Notes under the pieces: generated by a model
What the model saw: the letters and a program-made list of their open reading frames with translations, nothing else
Told to the model about the DNA's origin: nothing
The model's database searches: none
Made by a program: the position numbers and the translations under genes
Source of the DNA: AC-32 sp038236705
GTDB lineage: Bacteria; Actinomycetota; Thermoleophilia; Gaiellales; Gaiellaceae
DNA: 64,000 nt
Assembly: GCA_038236705.1 (NCBI GenBank)
Contig: JBBRZN010000002.1
Span: 62,001 to 126,000 of the forward strand
Direction: 5' to 3'
In this document: piece after piece, positions 9,248 to 17,591 of the stretch
Numbering within the stretch: position 1 is the first letter of the stretch
Layout of the letters: the number at the start of each line of letters is the position of its first letter

Positions 9248-9691
9248 GTGCTCGTTGCCGCTGCGGGAGGCTGGCTCCTCTACTCCCAGGCCTGGAAGGG
9301 CGAGACAGAACCAGTGAAGTGGACAGATCTGACCCCGCAGCTCGGCACGGTCGAGTTCACGCGCAAGGTGACCGCCGTCTACCACTCGCGCGCGCCGTTC
9401 GTGCGCCTGCTCGAGGCAACGATGCCCGGCCGCGCGCCCGAGCCGCCGCCGCACAACTGGGCCCGCGACCAGGTCGTGGTGATCGCGCTCGGGCCACGCT
9501 CCAGCACCGGCTACGCGCTCCACATCCTGCGCGTGGTCGAGCGGCGGCGCGGGATCTACGTGTACGCACGAGAGGAAACGCCCGCGCTCGGCGATCCGGG
9601 GGTGCAGCCGCGGATCACGTACCCCTACCGCGTGCTGAGCATGCACGGCAGCGCGAAGCCGGTGTACGTCAAGCTGCAAGGCCGACCGTGA
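9248..9691 (+). CDS. PrcB-C-like domain protein, membrane-anchored or secreted
   Basis: 147 residues. An N-terminal hydrophobic segment (about 1-13) acts as signal or anchor. The rest resembles the PrcB C-terminal domain: DQVVVIALGPRSSTGYALHI (about 78-97) with the STGY turn, a central beta-strand with YVYAREETP, and a final TYPYRVLSM/VYVKL strand pair. In Treponema PrcB this domain belongs to a protease complex; here only the fold is suggested. The GTG start is the first plausible codon after the L,D-transpeptidase stop, and the end overlaps the chorismate mutase start (GTGA). The role is unknown. Confidence 0.6.
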   Translation: MLVAAAGGWLLYSQAWKGETEPVKWTDLTPQLGTVEFTRKVTAVYHSRAPFVRLLEATMPGRAPEPPPHNWARDQVVVIALGPRSSTGYALHILRVVERRRGIYVYAREETPALGDPGVQPRITYPYRVLSMHGSAKPVYVKLQGRP

Positions 9692-9963
9692 CCGAGCCCG
9701 ATCCCCTGATCCGCCAGCTGCGCGAGCAGATCTCCGACAACGACCGCGCGATCGTCGAGGCGATCAACGCGCGCCTGAAGCTCGTCGCGCGCCTGAAGGG
9801 CTACAAGGAGTCGCGTGGGCTGTCGTTCGTGGATCCCGAGCGCGAAGAGTGGATGCTGCAGTACCTGGCGCGCGCGAACCGCGGCCCGCTCTCGGCGGAG
9901 GGGCTCGAGGAGCTGTTCGAGGAGATCCTCGGCCTCACGAAGCGCGAGGTCGAGCGGGGCTAG
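9688..9963 (+). CDS. chorismate mutase type II domain protein
   Basis: 91 residues, all-helical. It starts LIRQLREQISDNDRAIVEAI (about 6-25), followed by ARLKLVARLKGYKESRG with the Arg/Lys residues that bind chorismate in AroQ enzymes, then FVDPEREEWML (about 50-60). It should convert chorismate to prephenate for Phe/Tyr synthesis. Length matches a stand-alone AroQ. The GTG start overlaps the upstream stop by 4 nt. Its TAG shares bases with the TAG of the convergent nuclease gene, so the two genes meet tail to tail in CTAG. Confidence 0.85.
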   Translation: MTEPDPLIRQLREQISDNDRAIVEAINARLKLVARLKGYKESRGLSFVDPEREEWMLQYLARANRGPLSAEGLEELFEEILGLTKREVERG

Positions 9964-10463
9964 TCCTCTTCTTGACCTTCGGCCTCGGCGAACTCGTCAG
10001 GGGTGACGCTGTCCAGGAACTGCTTGAACTCGGAGACGATCTCCTCTTCGTTCACGTCCTCGCCCTCGAACTCGATCGCGGACTCCTCGATCACCTCTTC
10101 GGCCGCGAAGATCGGCGCCTCTGCGCGGACGGCCAGGGCGATCGCGTCTGACGGGCGGGAGTCGATCTCGATCTCGGAGCCGTTCTGCTGCACGGTGATG
10201 CTCGCGTAGAAGGTGTTCTCCTTCAGTTCCGTCACGGTGATCCGGACGACCTGCGCGTCGAGCTGGCCGAGCATGTCCGTGACGAGGTCGTGTGTCATCG
10301 GCCGCGGGGTCGATGCGCCCTGAAGCTTCATCAGGATCGCGGCGGCCTCCGGGTGGCCGATCCAGATCGGGAGGAACTTGTTCCCGTCGGCGGTCTTGAG
10401 CAGGACGATCGGTTGCTTCCCCACGAGGTCGAAGCTCACGCCGTAGATCACCATCTCATGCAT
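9960..10463 (-). CDS. bifunctional nuclease family protein (BFN/DUF151)
   Basis: 167 residues. The N-terminal 135 residues match the DUF151 bifunctional nuclease fold: GVSFDLVGKQPIVLLK, FLPIWIGHPEAAAI (about 31-44), RPMTHDL and the signature SRPSDAIALAVR (about 102-113). The C-terminus is an acidic tail. Members hydrolyse RNA and DNA in vitro; the cellular role in bacteria is unclear. Two ATGs lie three codons apart (MHEM); the upstream one is used. A TATGAT hexamer about 19 bp before the start could be the -10 of a normally leadered mRNA. Confidence 0.88.
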   Translation of the reverse strand: MHEMVIYGVSFDLVGKQPIVLLKTADGNKFLPIWIGHPEAAAILMKLQGASTPRPMTHDLVTDMLGQLDAQVVRITVTELKENTFYASITVQQNGSEIEIDSRPSDAIALAVRAEAPIFAAEEVIEESAIEFEGEDVNEEEIVSEFKQFLDSVTPDEFAEAEGQEED

Positions 10464-10505
10464 CAGGCGTCGTCCCCGGCTCGATCATAGCCAGAGGGTA
10501 CCCGG

Positions 10506-10691
10506 TCAAACTCCCGCCGGCCCGGCGCTCCCGTTGGCCGGCACCGGCTCGATTTCCTCGACCGGCGCGGTCGACTCCTCACCGGTCAGGGCGTCCTCGA
10601 GAAAGGCCTGCCGGTTGGGCACGCTCATGGGGTCGAGACCACGCAGATAGTAGTGCTGACCCAAGTAGAGGACGAGGTCGCCGAGTTTCAT
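10506..10691 (-). CDS. small hypothetical protein
   Basis: 61 residues starting MKLGDLVLYLGQHYYLRGLDP and ending in a Glu/Pro/Ala-rich tail. No family is recognised. The hydrophobic, aromatic first half and acidic second half look like a real protein rather than a shadow, and codon bias fits. A longer in-frame version would start inside the repeat at 10776-10848 and is rejected. It lies divergent from tRNA-Ile. Confidence 0.5.
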   Translation of the reverse strand: MKLGDLVLYLGQHYYLRGLDPMSVPNRQAFLEDALTGEESTAPVEEIEPVPANGSAGPAGV

Positions 10692-10775
10692 AGCCGCAGT
10701 AGTGAGACAGTCATCGGCAGCGGCGCTGAGGGCCCACATCCCTTGAGCGGGTGCGGCTGGCGCCCAATTCGGCCG

Positions 10776-10848
10776 GCCGGTCATTTCAGACGGACGCACG
10801 AGCGAGCTCGCGCGTCCTGGGCGCCGGCACCGCAAGCGGCGCCTTAGG
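10776..10848. repeat. dispersed intergenic repeat, copy 1
   Basis: About 73 bp, close to 87% identical in the same orientation to 61808-61878. Conserved blocks are a TCAGACGGACGCACGAGCG core, a GCGCGTCCT block and a terminal GCCTTAGG. The core contains a GGACGC...GCGTCC inverted pair, and the right part forms a second hairpin (GGCGCCG/CGGCGCC). It ends 10 bp before the TACACT hexamer of tRNA-Ile. Confidence 0.7.
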
Positions 10849-10875
10849 CGAGTGCGGCTACACTGCCCCGCCCCC

Positions 10876-10949
10876 GGGCGATTAGCTCAGTTGGTTAGAG
10901 CGCCGCTCTGATAAGGCGGAGGTCCGTGGTTCGAATCCACGATCGCCCA
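10876..10949 (+). tRNA. tRNA-Ile (GAT anticodon)
   Basis: 74-nt cloverleaf: acceptor GGGCGAT pairs with ATCGCCC (10942-10948), D-arm GCTC...GAGC, anticodon stem CCGCT/GGCGG around the loop CTGATAA (anticodon GAT), T-arm CGTGG/CCACG with TTCGAAT, discriminator A. CCA is not encoded. A TACACT hexamer at 10859-10864 is a likely -10 element. No rRNA genes are nearby. Confidence 0.97.
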
Positions 10950-10967
10950 TTTCGCCGCTCGAAGTCC

Positions 10968-10988
10968 GCTGCGGCTGGGCGCCGCAGC
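10968..10988 (+). terminator. hairpin downstream of tRNA-Ile
   Basis: Perfect 8-bp stem GCTGCGGC/GCCGCAGC around a 5-nt loop, 18 bp past the tRNA end. No T-tract follows, so this could be a terminator or a processing structure. Confidence 0.45.
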
Positions 10989-11069
10989 ATGACGACTTCG
11001 ACCGGGCATCAGTACTCTCCGAGAACGCGTGTAAGCCGCGCCCGCCAGGTTGGTCGCGACGGCGAAGAT

Positions 11070-11318
11070 CTAGTGGAAGATCTCGGTGCGCTGGAGGTAG
11101 TCCTCCACCGTCAGGAGGAATGCCGGGTCTTCGGCGATCTCCGCCAGGGTGTCCTTCGTCATCTCGTCGAGCTCGGCGTCATTGGCGAGCTCGAACAGGA
11201 ACGGGCCCAGCTTGTCGGCCTGGGCGAGGGCCGACATGCGCAGGACGAGGTCACGCGTGAGCTCGTCCTGCTTGATTGCCTCAAGCGACTCGAAATTCTC
11301 GTGCCAGGTCCTGAGCAT
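11070..11318 (-). CDS. small conserved-looking hypothetical protein
   Basis: 82 residues, predicted all-helical and acidic, with no signal or membrane segment. The sequence reads as amphipathic helices (LVLRMSALAQADKLGPFLFE, about 24-43, then ELDEMTKDTLAEIAEDP). No family is recognised. It sits 41 bp upstream of the parB stop... on the same strand, after the parAB block, and could be the last gene of that transcript. Coding character and an ATG start support it. Confidence 0.6.
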   Translation of the reverse strand: MLRTWHENFESLEAIKQDELTRDLVLRMSALAQADKLGPFLFELANDAELDEMTKDTLAEIAEDPAFLLTVEDYLQRTEIFH

Positions 11319-11359
11319 GACACTGGGTCAACGCACGCCCGCCGCGCTTGGGTACGGGG

Positions 11360-12185
11360 CTACGCGATTCGCTCGAGCGCTTCGGCCAGCTCGGCGAGCT
11401 CGGTCTCGTCCGTGAAGGCGATCTCGAGACGGCCCGAGACGATCCGGGCCGGGAAGCCGGTGGCGCGCTCGGCTGCCTTGCGCGCCCGCTCGGCGAGCGC
11501 CGGGTCGACCGTCGGCACCTTGCGCGGCTTCGTCTTCGCGCCGGCCCAGCGGGCGGCTCGCTCGGCGGCTCGGACCGACATGCCGCGGCGGACGATCTGG
11601 CGTGCGAGCCGGCGGCGGCCGTCGTGATCCGGGACGGCGAGCACCGCGCGGGCGTGGCCCTCGGTCAGGTCGCCGCGCTCGACGAGCGCCAGCACGTCGT
11701 CGGGAAGCTCCAGCAGACGCAGGCGGTTGGAGACGGTCGGCTTGGCCTTGCCCATCCGCTCGGCCAGGTCGCCGAGCGAGAGCTCGAACTCGTCGAGCAG
11801 GAGCGCGTAGGCGCGGGCCTCCTCGACAGCGGAGAGCTGTTCTCGCGCCACGTTCTCGACGAGACCCAGCAGGAGCGTGTCGCGGTCGTCGGCCTCTCGC
11901 ACGAGGGCAGGAACCGTCGGCAGGCCGGCCTCCCGAGCGGCCCGCCAGCGCCGCTCGCCGGCGATCAGCTCGAAGCCGCCGGCCTCGCGCGGCCGTACGA
12001 CGACCGGCTGCACGAGCCCCTGGGCGCGAATCGAGTCAGCGAGAGCGCTCGTGGACTCGTGGTCGAACCGCTTGCGCGGCTGGCGCGGGTTCGGGTGAAT
12101 CGTCTCGACGGGCAGGTGCGCGAGCTCCGGCTGGCCGGGGCCGCCGACGAGCAGCTCGAGGCCCCTGCCGAGGCCGCGTCGTTTG

Positions 12186-12202
<17 letters not shown>
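11360..12202 (-). CDS. parB: ParB/Spo0J chromosome-partitioning protein
   Basis: 280 residues: an N-terminal GLGRGLELLV motif for contact with ParA (about 10-19), the ParB nuclease-like CTPase domain with NPRQPRKRFD (38-47), GLVQPVVVRP and GERRWRAAREAG (about 82-93), a helix-turn-helix DNA-binding domain (about 125-185, EFELSLGDLAERMGKAKPTV), and a C-terminal dimerisation region. It loads at parS and spreads to organise the origin region. It starts at TTG, and 17 nt overlap parA. No convincing parS (TGTTTCACGTGAAACA) was found in the window. Confidence 0.96.
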
Positions 12203-12941
<739 letters not shown>

Positions 12942-12954
12942 AGGGTCACGCTAG

Positions 12955-13545
12955 CTACGCGAGCGGACGTTTTCGGGCAAGTCCGGCGCGGCGCGGGAAT
13001 CCGGCAGGGGTGGGGCCGACCTTGCGCAAGAGAAGCAGACCCCGCGGGGACTCGACGAGCTCGGCGGCGAGCTGCTCCGCAACCGCGGCCACCTGCCCCG
13101 AGTCCGCGCTCGGGCCGACAAAGAGCACGGCGGCCCCTTCGGGAGCGGCGAGCGGCAGGCACCATTCGGCTGCGACCGGCGGAGGCGCGAGCGCCTTCGC
13201 CACCGCTACCCCATACGCGTCCACCGGTTGCTCCTCCGCGCGTCCACAGACCACGCGCAGGTTCGGGAGCTCGGCGGCCCAGCGCTCGAGGAAGGCGCAC
13301 TTGCGGCGGCTCGACTCGAGCAGCGTCACCTCGCGCTCCGGCAAGGCGGCCGCGAGCGGGATCCCGGGAGCGCCCCCGCCCGAGCCCACGTCCACGATCG
13401 GCCCATCGAACCGGCGCACCGTCGCGACCGCGAAGAGGCTGTCCTCGAGATGCACGCGCCGCGCCTCGACCGGATCCCGCACCGAGGTCAGCCCGGGGGT
13501 GGCCACGAGCGCCTCGAGCCAGCGCTCGAGCCGCGGGTCGGTCAA
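12955..13545 (-). CDS. rsmG: 16S rRNA (guanine-527-N7)-methyltransferase
   Basis: 196 residues with the SAM-binding motif VDVGSGGGAPGIPLA (about 50-64), LLESSRRKCAFL (about 75-86), and the GRAEE and VAKALAP segments typical of RsmG (GidB). It methylates G527 of 16S rRNA; loss gives low-level streptomycin resistance in other bacteria. It starts at TTG, overlapping the jag stop in TTGA, so translation is coupled within the rpmH-rsmG operon. Confidence 0.95.
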   Translation of the reverse strand: MTDPRLERWLEALVATPGLTSVRDPVEARRVHLEDSLFAVATVRRFDGPIVDVGSGGGAPGIPLAAALPEREVTLLESSRRKCAFLERWAAELPNLRVVCGRAEEQPVDAYGVAVAKALAPPPVAAEWCLPLAAPEGAAVLFVGPSADSGQVAAVAEQLAAELVESPRGLLLLRKVGPTPAGFPRRAGLARKRPLA

Positions 13546-14228
13546 GCGGGGTCGACCACGACGAAGCGGTTGGGCTCGGTGCCCTCGCTTCGCGTCGTCA
13601 CACCCGGGAAGTCCTGCAGGCAGACGTGGACGACCTTGCGCTCGACCGCGGTCATCGGCTCCAGCTCCACCGGCTTGCCCGAGGAGACCGCCTGTTCCGC
13701 GCTGCGGGTGGCCAGCGCGTCGAGGCTCGCCTGTCGCCGCGCGCGGTAGCCCGCTGCGTCAACGATCACCGGCTTGCGGTCGTCTCCCCGGCCCCGCCAG
13801 ACGATCGCGTTCGCCAGGTATTGGAGCGCGTCGATCGTCTGACCGTGCTTGCCGATCAGAAGCCCGAGCTCACGGCCGATGAAGGTCGCGGTGAGACGCT
13901 CGTCGTCCTCCTCGATCTCGATCCGCGCATGTCCGCCGATCGCGCCGGTGATCCTGTCGAGGACCTCGCGCACCTCTGCCGCTTCTTCGCTCTCGTCCTC
14001 GGGAGCAGGCTCCGGTGCGGGCTCCGCTGCCGCGGCGTCCACGCTCGCGATCACGCGCGCAGGTGAATATCCCACGCCAAGCAGGCCCCGCTCGCCCTCG
14101 GAGATCACCTGGAAGCGGACCGCGGCCTTATCGAGTCCGGGCTGGAGCTTCTCGAGCTCACGCAACGCCGACCACTTGGCCTCGCCGACGGTCTCCCCCG
14201 TTGCCTCGACCTGGAGAGCCTCCGTCAT
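13542..14228 (-). CDS. jag: Jag/KhpB RNA-binding protein
   Basis: 228 residues: an N-terminal Jag domain (about 1-50, with GETVGEAKWSALRELEKL), an acidic linker (about 65-90), a KH domain with GRELGLLIGKHGQTIDALQYL (about 126-146) and an R3H domain (about 170-228, TAVERKVVHVCLQD then RSEGTEPNR). KhpB binds RNA and affects cell elongation and division in Gram-positives. The ATG overlaps the yidC stop (ATGA). This order, yidC then jag then rsmG, is standard for the region. Confidence 0.94.
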   Translation of the reverse strand: MTEALQVEATGETVGEAKWSALRELEKLQPGLDKAAVRFQVISEGERGLLGVGYSPARVIASVDAAAAEPAPEPAPEDESEEAAEVREVLDRITGAIGGHARIEIEEDDERLTATFIGRELGLLIGKHGQTIDALQYLANAIVWRGRGDDRKPVIVDAAGYRARRQASLDALATRSAEQAVSSGKPVELEPMTAVERKVVHVCLQDFPGVTTRSEGTEPNRFVVVDPA

Positions 14229-15034
14229 CGTCTCGCCTTCTTCTTGCGCTTCACCCTGCGCGGTTGCGAGGGCGGCTTCGGCGCCGGCGCCGGCTTGGAG
14301 GGCTCCTCCGCTACGAGCTCCGCCTCGTCTTCCTTGGGCGGCGTGCGCGACGAGCGCTTCTCCGGAACCGCTGGCTTCGGCATCAGGCGGCGCGTGATCA
14401 GGCCCTGCCCGACCGTCCAGAGGTTCGTGGTCACCCAGTAGATGACGAGCCCCACCGGGAAATTCAGCAGGAACGTGACGAAGACGACCGGGAGGACCAT
14501 GAGCATGATCCGCTGCGACTTGTCCATCGTGCTCGACATCAACATCGTCGAGACGAGCTGGCTTGCCACGTAGATCACGAGCAGCAGGTAGCCCGACCAG
14601 TGCGCGTTCGCGTGGGCGGTGATGTCCGGAACGAAGTGGTGCCCGAGCCAGGAGAGATCGCCGCCGGGCGGGTGCTTGGAGAACTCCCGCAGAACGAAGT
14701 AGAGCGCGATGAAGACCGGGAACTGCGCCAGGAGCGGCAGGCACGAGGCGGCCGGGTTGATCTGGTTCTCCCGGTAGAACTTCATCAGCTCTTCCTGCTG
14801 CTTCTTCTTGTCGGTCTTGTACTTCTTCTGGATCTCCTTCATCTGCGGCGCATGCCGCTGAAGGTTCTGCATCGAGTGGATCTGCCGGACGGTCAGCGGC
14901 ACGAGCAGGAGCCGCACGATCACCGTCAGCGCGACGATCGACCAGGCCCACGGCAGCCCAACCGTCCCGTGCAGCCAGTCGAGAACGTTGCGAAGAACGT
15001 CCTCGATCGGCGTCAGCGGCGAGAGCAGGATCAC
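14225..15034 (-). CDS. yidC: YidC/OxaI membrane protein insertase
   Basis: 269 residues with five membrane segments and the groove arginine in IVALTVIVRLLLVPLT (about 33-48). A coiled, Lys-rich cytoplasmic loop follows (about 55-85), then conserved INPAASCLPLLAQFPVFIA (about 93-111) and a basic C-terminal tail (KRKKKARR) that may bind ribosomes. It inserts membrane proteins alone or with SecYEG. A longer frame exists upstream but overlaps yidD; the GTG at 15034 in a GTGA overlap with the yidD stop is chosen. Confidence 0.95.
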   Translation of the reverse strand: MILLSPLTPIEDVLRNVLDWLHGTVGLPWAWSIVALTVIVRLLLVPLTVRQIHSMQNLQRHAPQMKEIQKKYKTDKKKQQEELMKFYRENQINPAASCLPLLAQFPVFIALYFVLREFSKHPPGGDLSWLGHHFVPDITAHANAHWSGYLLLVIYVASQLVSTMLMSSTMDKSQRIMLMVLPVVFVTFLLNFPVGLVIYWVTTNLWTVGQGLITRRLMPKPAVPEKRSSRTPPKEDEAELVAEEPSKPAPAPKPPSQPRRVKRKKKARR

Positions 15035-15279
15035 CGGAAAAGCCTCTGGTCCTGCGCGTAGTCGACCCCGCCGTGGCTCCAGGGGTTGCAGCGCAGGAGC
15101 CGCCAGCCGGCGAGCACCGAGCCGCGGAGGAGCCCGTACTGGCGCAGCGCATCGAGCGCGTACCGCGAGCAGCTCGGGTGGTACTTGCACGAGCCTCCCC
15201 AGAGGACGCCAAAGGTCCAGCGATAGGCCTGGACGAGCACCATCCCGGCGTAGGCAGGTGCGCGGAGGGCGTGCCTCAC
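15031..15279 (-). CDS. yidD: membrane protein insertion efficiency factor YidD
   Basis: 82 residues containing the whole family signature: AYRWTFGVLWGGSCKYHPSC (about 18-37), SRYALDALRQYGLLRGSVLA and RCNPWSHGG (about 63-71). YidD is a small amphipathic protein that helps YidC and is nearly always encoded between rnpA and yidC, as here. Its GTG start overlaps the rnpA stop in GTGA, and its own stop overlaps the yidC start. Confidence 0.95.
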   Translation of the reverse strand: MRHALRAPAYAGMVLVQAYRWTFGVLWGGSCKYHPSCSRYALDALRQYGLLRGSVLAGWRLLRCNPWSHGGVDYAQDQRLFR

Positions 15280-15635
15280 GCCGCCGCCTTCCCGAGGATC
15301 TCCTCGACGCGCTCGCCGAGCCAGTCGAACCCGCGCGCCTCGACCGCCTCGGCGAAACCCGGCCGGACGACGAGCACGTAGTCCTGGCCCTGCGGCAGCT
15401 CGGGCAGGCGGGCCTGGAAGATCTCTCGGAGCCGGCGCTTCATCTTGTTGCGAACGACCGCGCTCCCGACCGCCTTCGGCACCGCGAGCCCGAGGCGAGC
15501 ACCTGTGCTCGCGGCGTCCGCCCCATCTTCACGCGCGAACCAGTAGAGAACGAGAAAACGCGTCGAGACCGAGCGGCCGTGGCGATAAACGGCGTCGAAG
15601 TCCCGCGAGCGAGACAGGCGGTGGCGGCGTTGCAC
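15276..15635 (-). CDS. rnpA: ribonuclease P protein component
   Basis: 119 residues: RRHRLSRSRDFDAVYRHGRS at the N-terminus and the RNR-type signature VVRNKMKRRLREIF (about 60-73). It assists the RNase P RNA in removing 5' leaders from pre-tRNAs. It lies 17 bp after rpmH and is coupled to yidD by a GTGA overlap. Confidence 0.95.
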   Translation of the reverse strand: MQRRHRLSRSRDFDAVYRHGRSVSTRFLVLYWFAREDGADAASTGARLGLAVPKAVGSAVVRNKMKRRLREIFQARLPELPQGQDYVLVVRPGFAEAVEARGFDWLGERVEEILGKAAA

Positions 15636-15652
15636 GCGCGCGTCCAGCGAGC

Positions 15653-15787
15653 TCAGGCCGAGAGGCGCTTGCGGCCCCGGTCGCGGCGACGCTTGAGGAT
15701 CGCGCGGCCGGCACGGGTGGCCATGCGGGCGCGAAAGCCATGCTTCCGCTTCCGCCTGCGCACGTTGGGCTGGTAGGTCCGTTTCAC
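15653..15787 (-). CDS. rpmH: 50S ribosomal protein L34
   Basis: 44 residues, extremely basic, with the L34 signature MKRTYQPNVRRRKRKHGFR and a GRKRLSA C-terminus. GTG start. It is the first gene of the minus-strand operon rpmH-rnpA-yidD-yidC-jag-rsmG and is divergent from dnaA across the 302-bp putative origin spacer. Confidence 0.97.
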   Translation of the reverse strand: MKRTYQPNVRRRKRKHGFRARMATRAGRAILKRRRDRGRKRLSA

Positions 15788-15835
15788 GAGTCGAAGAAGG
15801 AAGAAGAACCGCCCGTTCGAGGGCAGCGCCCGGCC

Positions 15836-15863
15836 AGTATAGACGAGGGGCATGGGGTCACAA
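15836..15863 (-). promoter_or_regulatory. predicted rpmH operon promoter
   Basis: On the minus strand, TTGTGA (15863-15858), a 16-bp spacer, then TATACT (15841-15836). This is a good sigma-A-type match about 50 bp upstream of the rpmH GTG. The -35 hexamer is the same as in the divergent dnaA promoter. Confidence 0.6.
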
Positions 15864-16019
15864 GCGGCCGCCGAAACGCGGGGCGGAAGCGGGTCGGACC
15901 GATGCAAGCGTCGCCTCGCCCGACAAGATCGGCCACAGGTGTGGATCGTACTGTGGATAGCGTGCTTTTCCCTGGAAATCAGCGTGTTTTTGTCCACTCT
16001 GGCAACTCCAGAGCCCATG

Positions 16020-16048
16020 TTGTGAGCCTGCGCGGACGCTGCTATGCT
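16020..16048 (+). promoter_or_regulatory. predicted dnaA promoter
   Basis: TTGTGA (16020-16025), a 17-bp spacer and TATGCT (16043-16048). The transcript would have a leader of about 35 nt. An AAGGAG motif near 16075 lies rather far (about 13 nt) from the GTG start. Confidence 0.6.
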
Positions 16049-16089
16049 CGCCCTTCGTTCGTTCCTCGACAAGGAGTGCGGCCAGCGGC

Positions 16090-17433
16090 GTGGAGCCCTC
16101 AATTGAGCTGACTGCGGAAGGGCTTTGGGGCGAGGTTGCCGGTCGGCTCAGAGGCGCCCTCAACGAGACGACGTACCGCACGTGGTTCGGCCACGTGGAG
16201 GGACTCGACCTCAACGACGACGAGTTCGTGCTTGCCGTTCCGAACGACTTTACGCGCGACTGGATCGAGGGCCATTTCATCGGCCTGATCCGCGCTGCGG
16301 TGGGCGACGCGACCGGTCAGGAGCGCCAGGTACAGCTCTTCGTCAAGGAGGTGGCGGGGGAGCCCGCCGCACCCGCCGAGGCGCACCGGCGAGAGCCGCT
16401 CGGCGTCGGGCTCAACGCGAAGTACACCTTCGACTCGTTCGTGATCGGCTCCTCGAACCGCTTCGCCCACGCGGCCGCGCTGGCGGTCGCCGAGGCGCCG
16501 GCCCAGGCGTACAACCCGCTCTTCATCTACGGAGGCACCGGACTCGGCAAGACACACCTCCTGCAGGCGATCGCCCAGTACGTCAGCGAGCACCAGGGCG
16601 AGCTCTCGGTGCGCTACGTGACGAGCGAGACCTTCATGAACGACTTCATCAACTCGCTGCGCGACAAGCGCATCGAGGGCTTCAAGCAGCGCTACCGGGC
16701 CTACGACCTGCTCCTGATCGACGACATCCAGTTCTTCGAGCACAAGGAGCGGATCCAGGAGGAGTTCTTCCACACCTTCAACTCGATCTACGAGGCCGGC
16801 GGCCAGATCGTGATCTCCTCGGACCGTCCGCCGAAGGAGATCTCGACCCTCGAGGCGCGGCTGCGCTCGCGCTTCGAGTGGGGCTTGATAACCGACATCC
16901 AGCCGCCCGACCTCGAGACACGCATCGCGATCCTGCGCAAGAAGGTCAAGACCGACCGCATCCACGTGCCCGATCCGAAGGTGCTCGAGTTCATCGCCGG
17001 ACGGATCTTGTCCAACATCCGCGAGCTCGAGGGCGCGCTCACGCGCGTGGTCGCCTTCTCCTCGCTGACGGGCCGGCCGATGACCGAGGACCTCGCGCAG
17101 GACGTGCTCAAGGACGTCTTCCCCCAGGGCGAGGTGCGGCAGGTCACGATCGAGCGGATCCAGGAGCTCGTATCCGAGCGTTTCAGCCTCTCGCTCGAGG
17201 AGCTCTGCGGCGACAGACGCTCCCAGAACATCGTCTATCCGCGCCAGGTCGCGATGTACCTCTCGCGCGAGCTGACCGACTCCTCGCTCCCGAAGATCGG
17301 CAGGGAGTTCGGCGGACGCGACCACACCACGGTGATCCACGCGACCTCGAAGATCGCGCGCATGATTCGCGAGGATCGCTCTGTGTACAACCTGGTGCAA
17401 GAGTTGACCGCCAGGATCAAGCAAGCGCGGTGA
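16090..17433 (+). CDS. dnaA: chromosomal replication initiator DnaA
   Basis: 447 residues with all four domains: domain I (about 8-85), a short linker, the AAA+ domain III with Walker A GGTGLGKTH (148-156), Walker B LLLIDDIQF and sensor ISSDRPP, and domain IV with the DNA-binding helix-turn-helix ending in GREFGGRDHTTVIHA. ATP-DnaA binds DnaA boxes and melts the origin. The length is short for an actinobacterium because linker domain II is only about 20 residues. GTG start. Confidence 0.98.
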   Translation: MEPSIELTAEGLWGEVAGRLRGALNETTYRTWFGHVEGLDLNDDEFVLAVPNDFTRDWIEGHFIGLIRAAVGDATGQERQVQLFVKEVAGEPAAPAEAHRREPLGVGLNAKYTFDSFVIGSSNRFAHAAALAVAEAPAQAYNPLFIYGGTGLGKTHLLQAIAQYVSEHQGELSVRYVTSETFMNDFINSLRDKRIEGFKQRYRAYDLLLIDDIQFFEHKERIQEEFFHTFNSIYEAGGQIVISSDRPPKEISTLEARLRSRFEWGLITDIQPPDLETRIAILRKKVKTDRIHVPDPKVLEFIAGRILSNIRELEGALTRVVAFSSLTGRPMTEDLAQDVLKDVFPQGEVRQVTIERIQELVSERFSLSLEELCGDRRSQNIVYPRQVAMYLSRELTDSSLPKIGREFGGRDHTTVIHATSKIARMIREDRSVYNLVQELTARIKQAR

Positions 17434-17591
17434 ATTGGTGGAGCAATTCACCGCCGGCCCCGGCCCCTGTGGACAAGGCCTGGTTACCCACAAAAAGCGC
17501 GCACAGCGCAAACCAGCTCTCCGAGCCGAATTGGGGCGTCATCCCCGGTGTCCACACTCTCTATGTACTACGAACAAAAGGATTTAGATAA
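17434..17591. other. dnaA-dnaN spacer, candidate oriC
   Basis: 158 bp. It contains TGTGGACAA (17468-17476, exact complement of the actinobacterial box TTGTCCACA), TTACCCACA (17484-17492, one mismatch from TTATCCACA) and GTGTCCACA (17548-17556, one mismatch), plus an A/T-rich segment before dnaN. In Streptomyces and Mycobacterium oriC lies in this interval. The region is short and has few boxes, so it may act together with the rpmH-dnaA spacer. Confidence 0.55.

Larger units (their letters stand above)
15788..16089. other. rpmH-dnaA spacer with DnaA-box-like sequences
   Basis: 302 bp without a gene, noticeably richer in A+T around 15950-15998 than its surroundings. It holds TGTGGATCG (15940-15948) and TGTGGATAG (15952-15960), two same-strand matches to TGTGGATAA 12 bp apart, and TTGTCCACT (15990-15998). 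It also carries the two divergent promoters. It may contribute to the replication origin, but the box density is low. Confidence 0.45.

Noticed and set aside
15778..15790. GTTTCACG half-site resembling parS
   Set aside because: Only half of the TGTTTCACGTGAAACA palindrome is present; a similar half-site at about 8226 is inside a coding region. No true parS seen.
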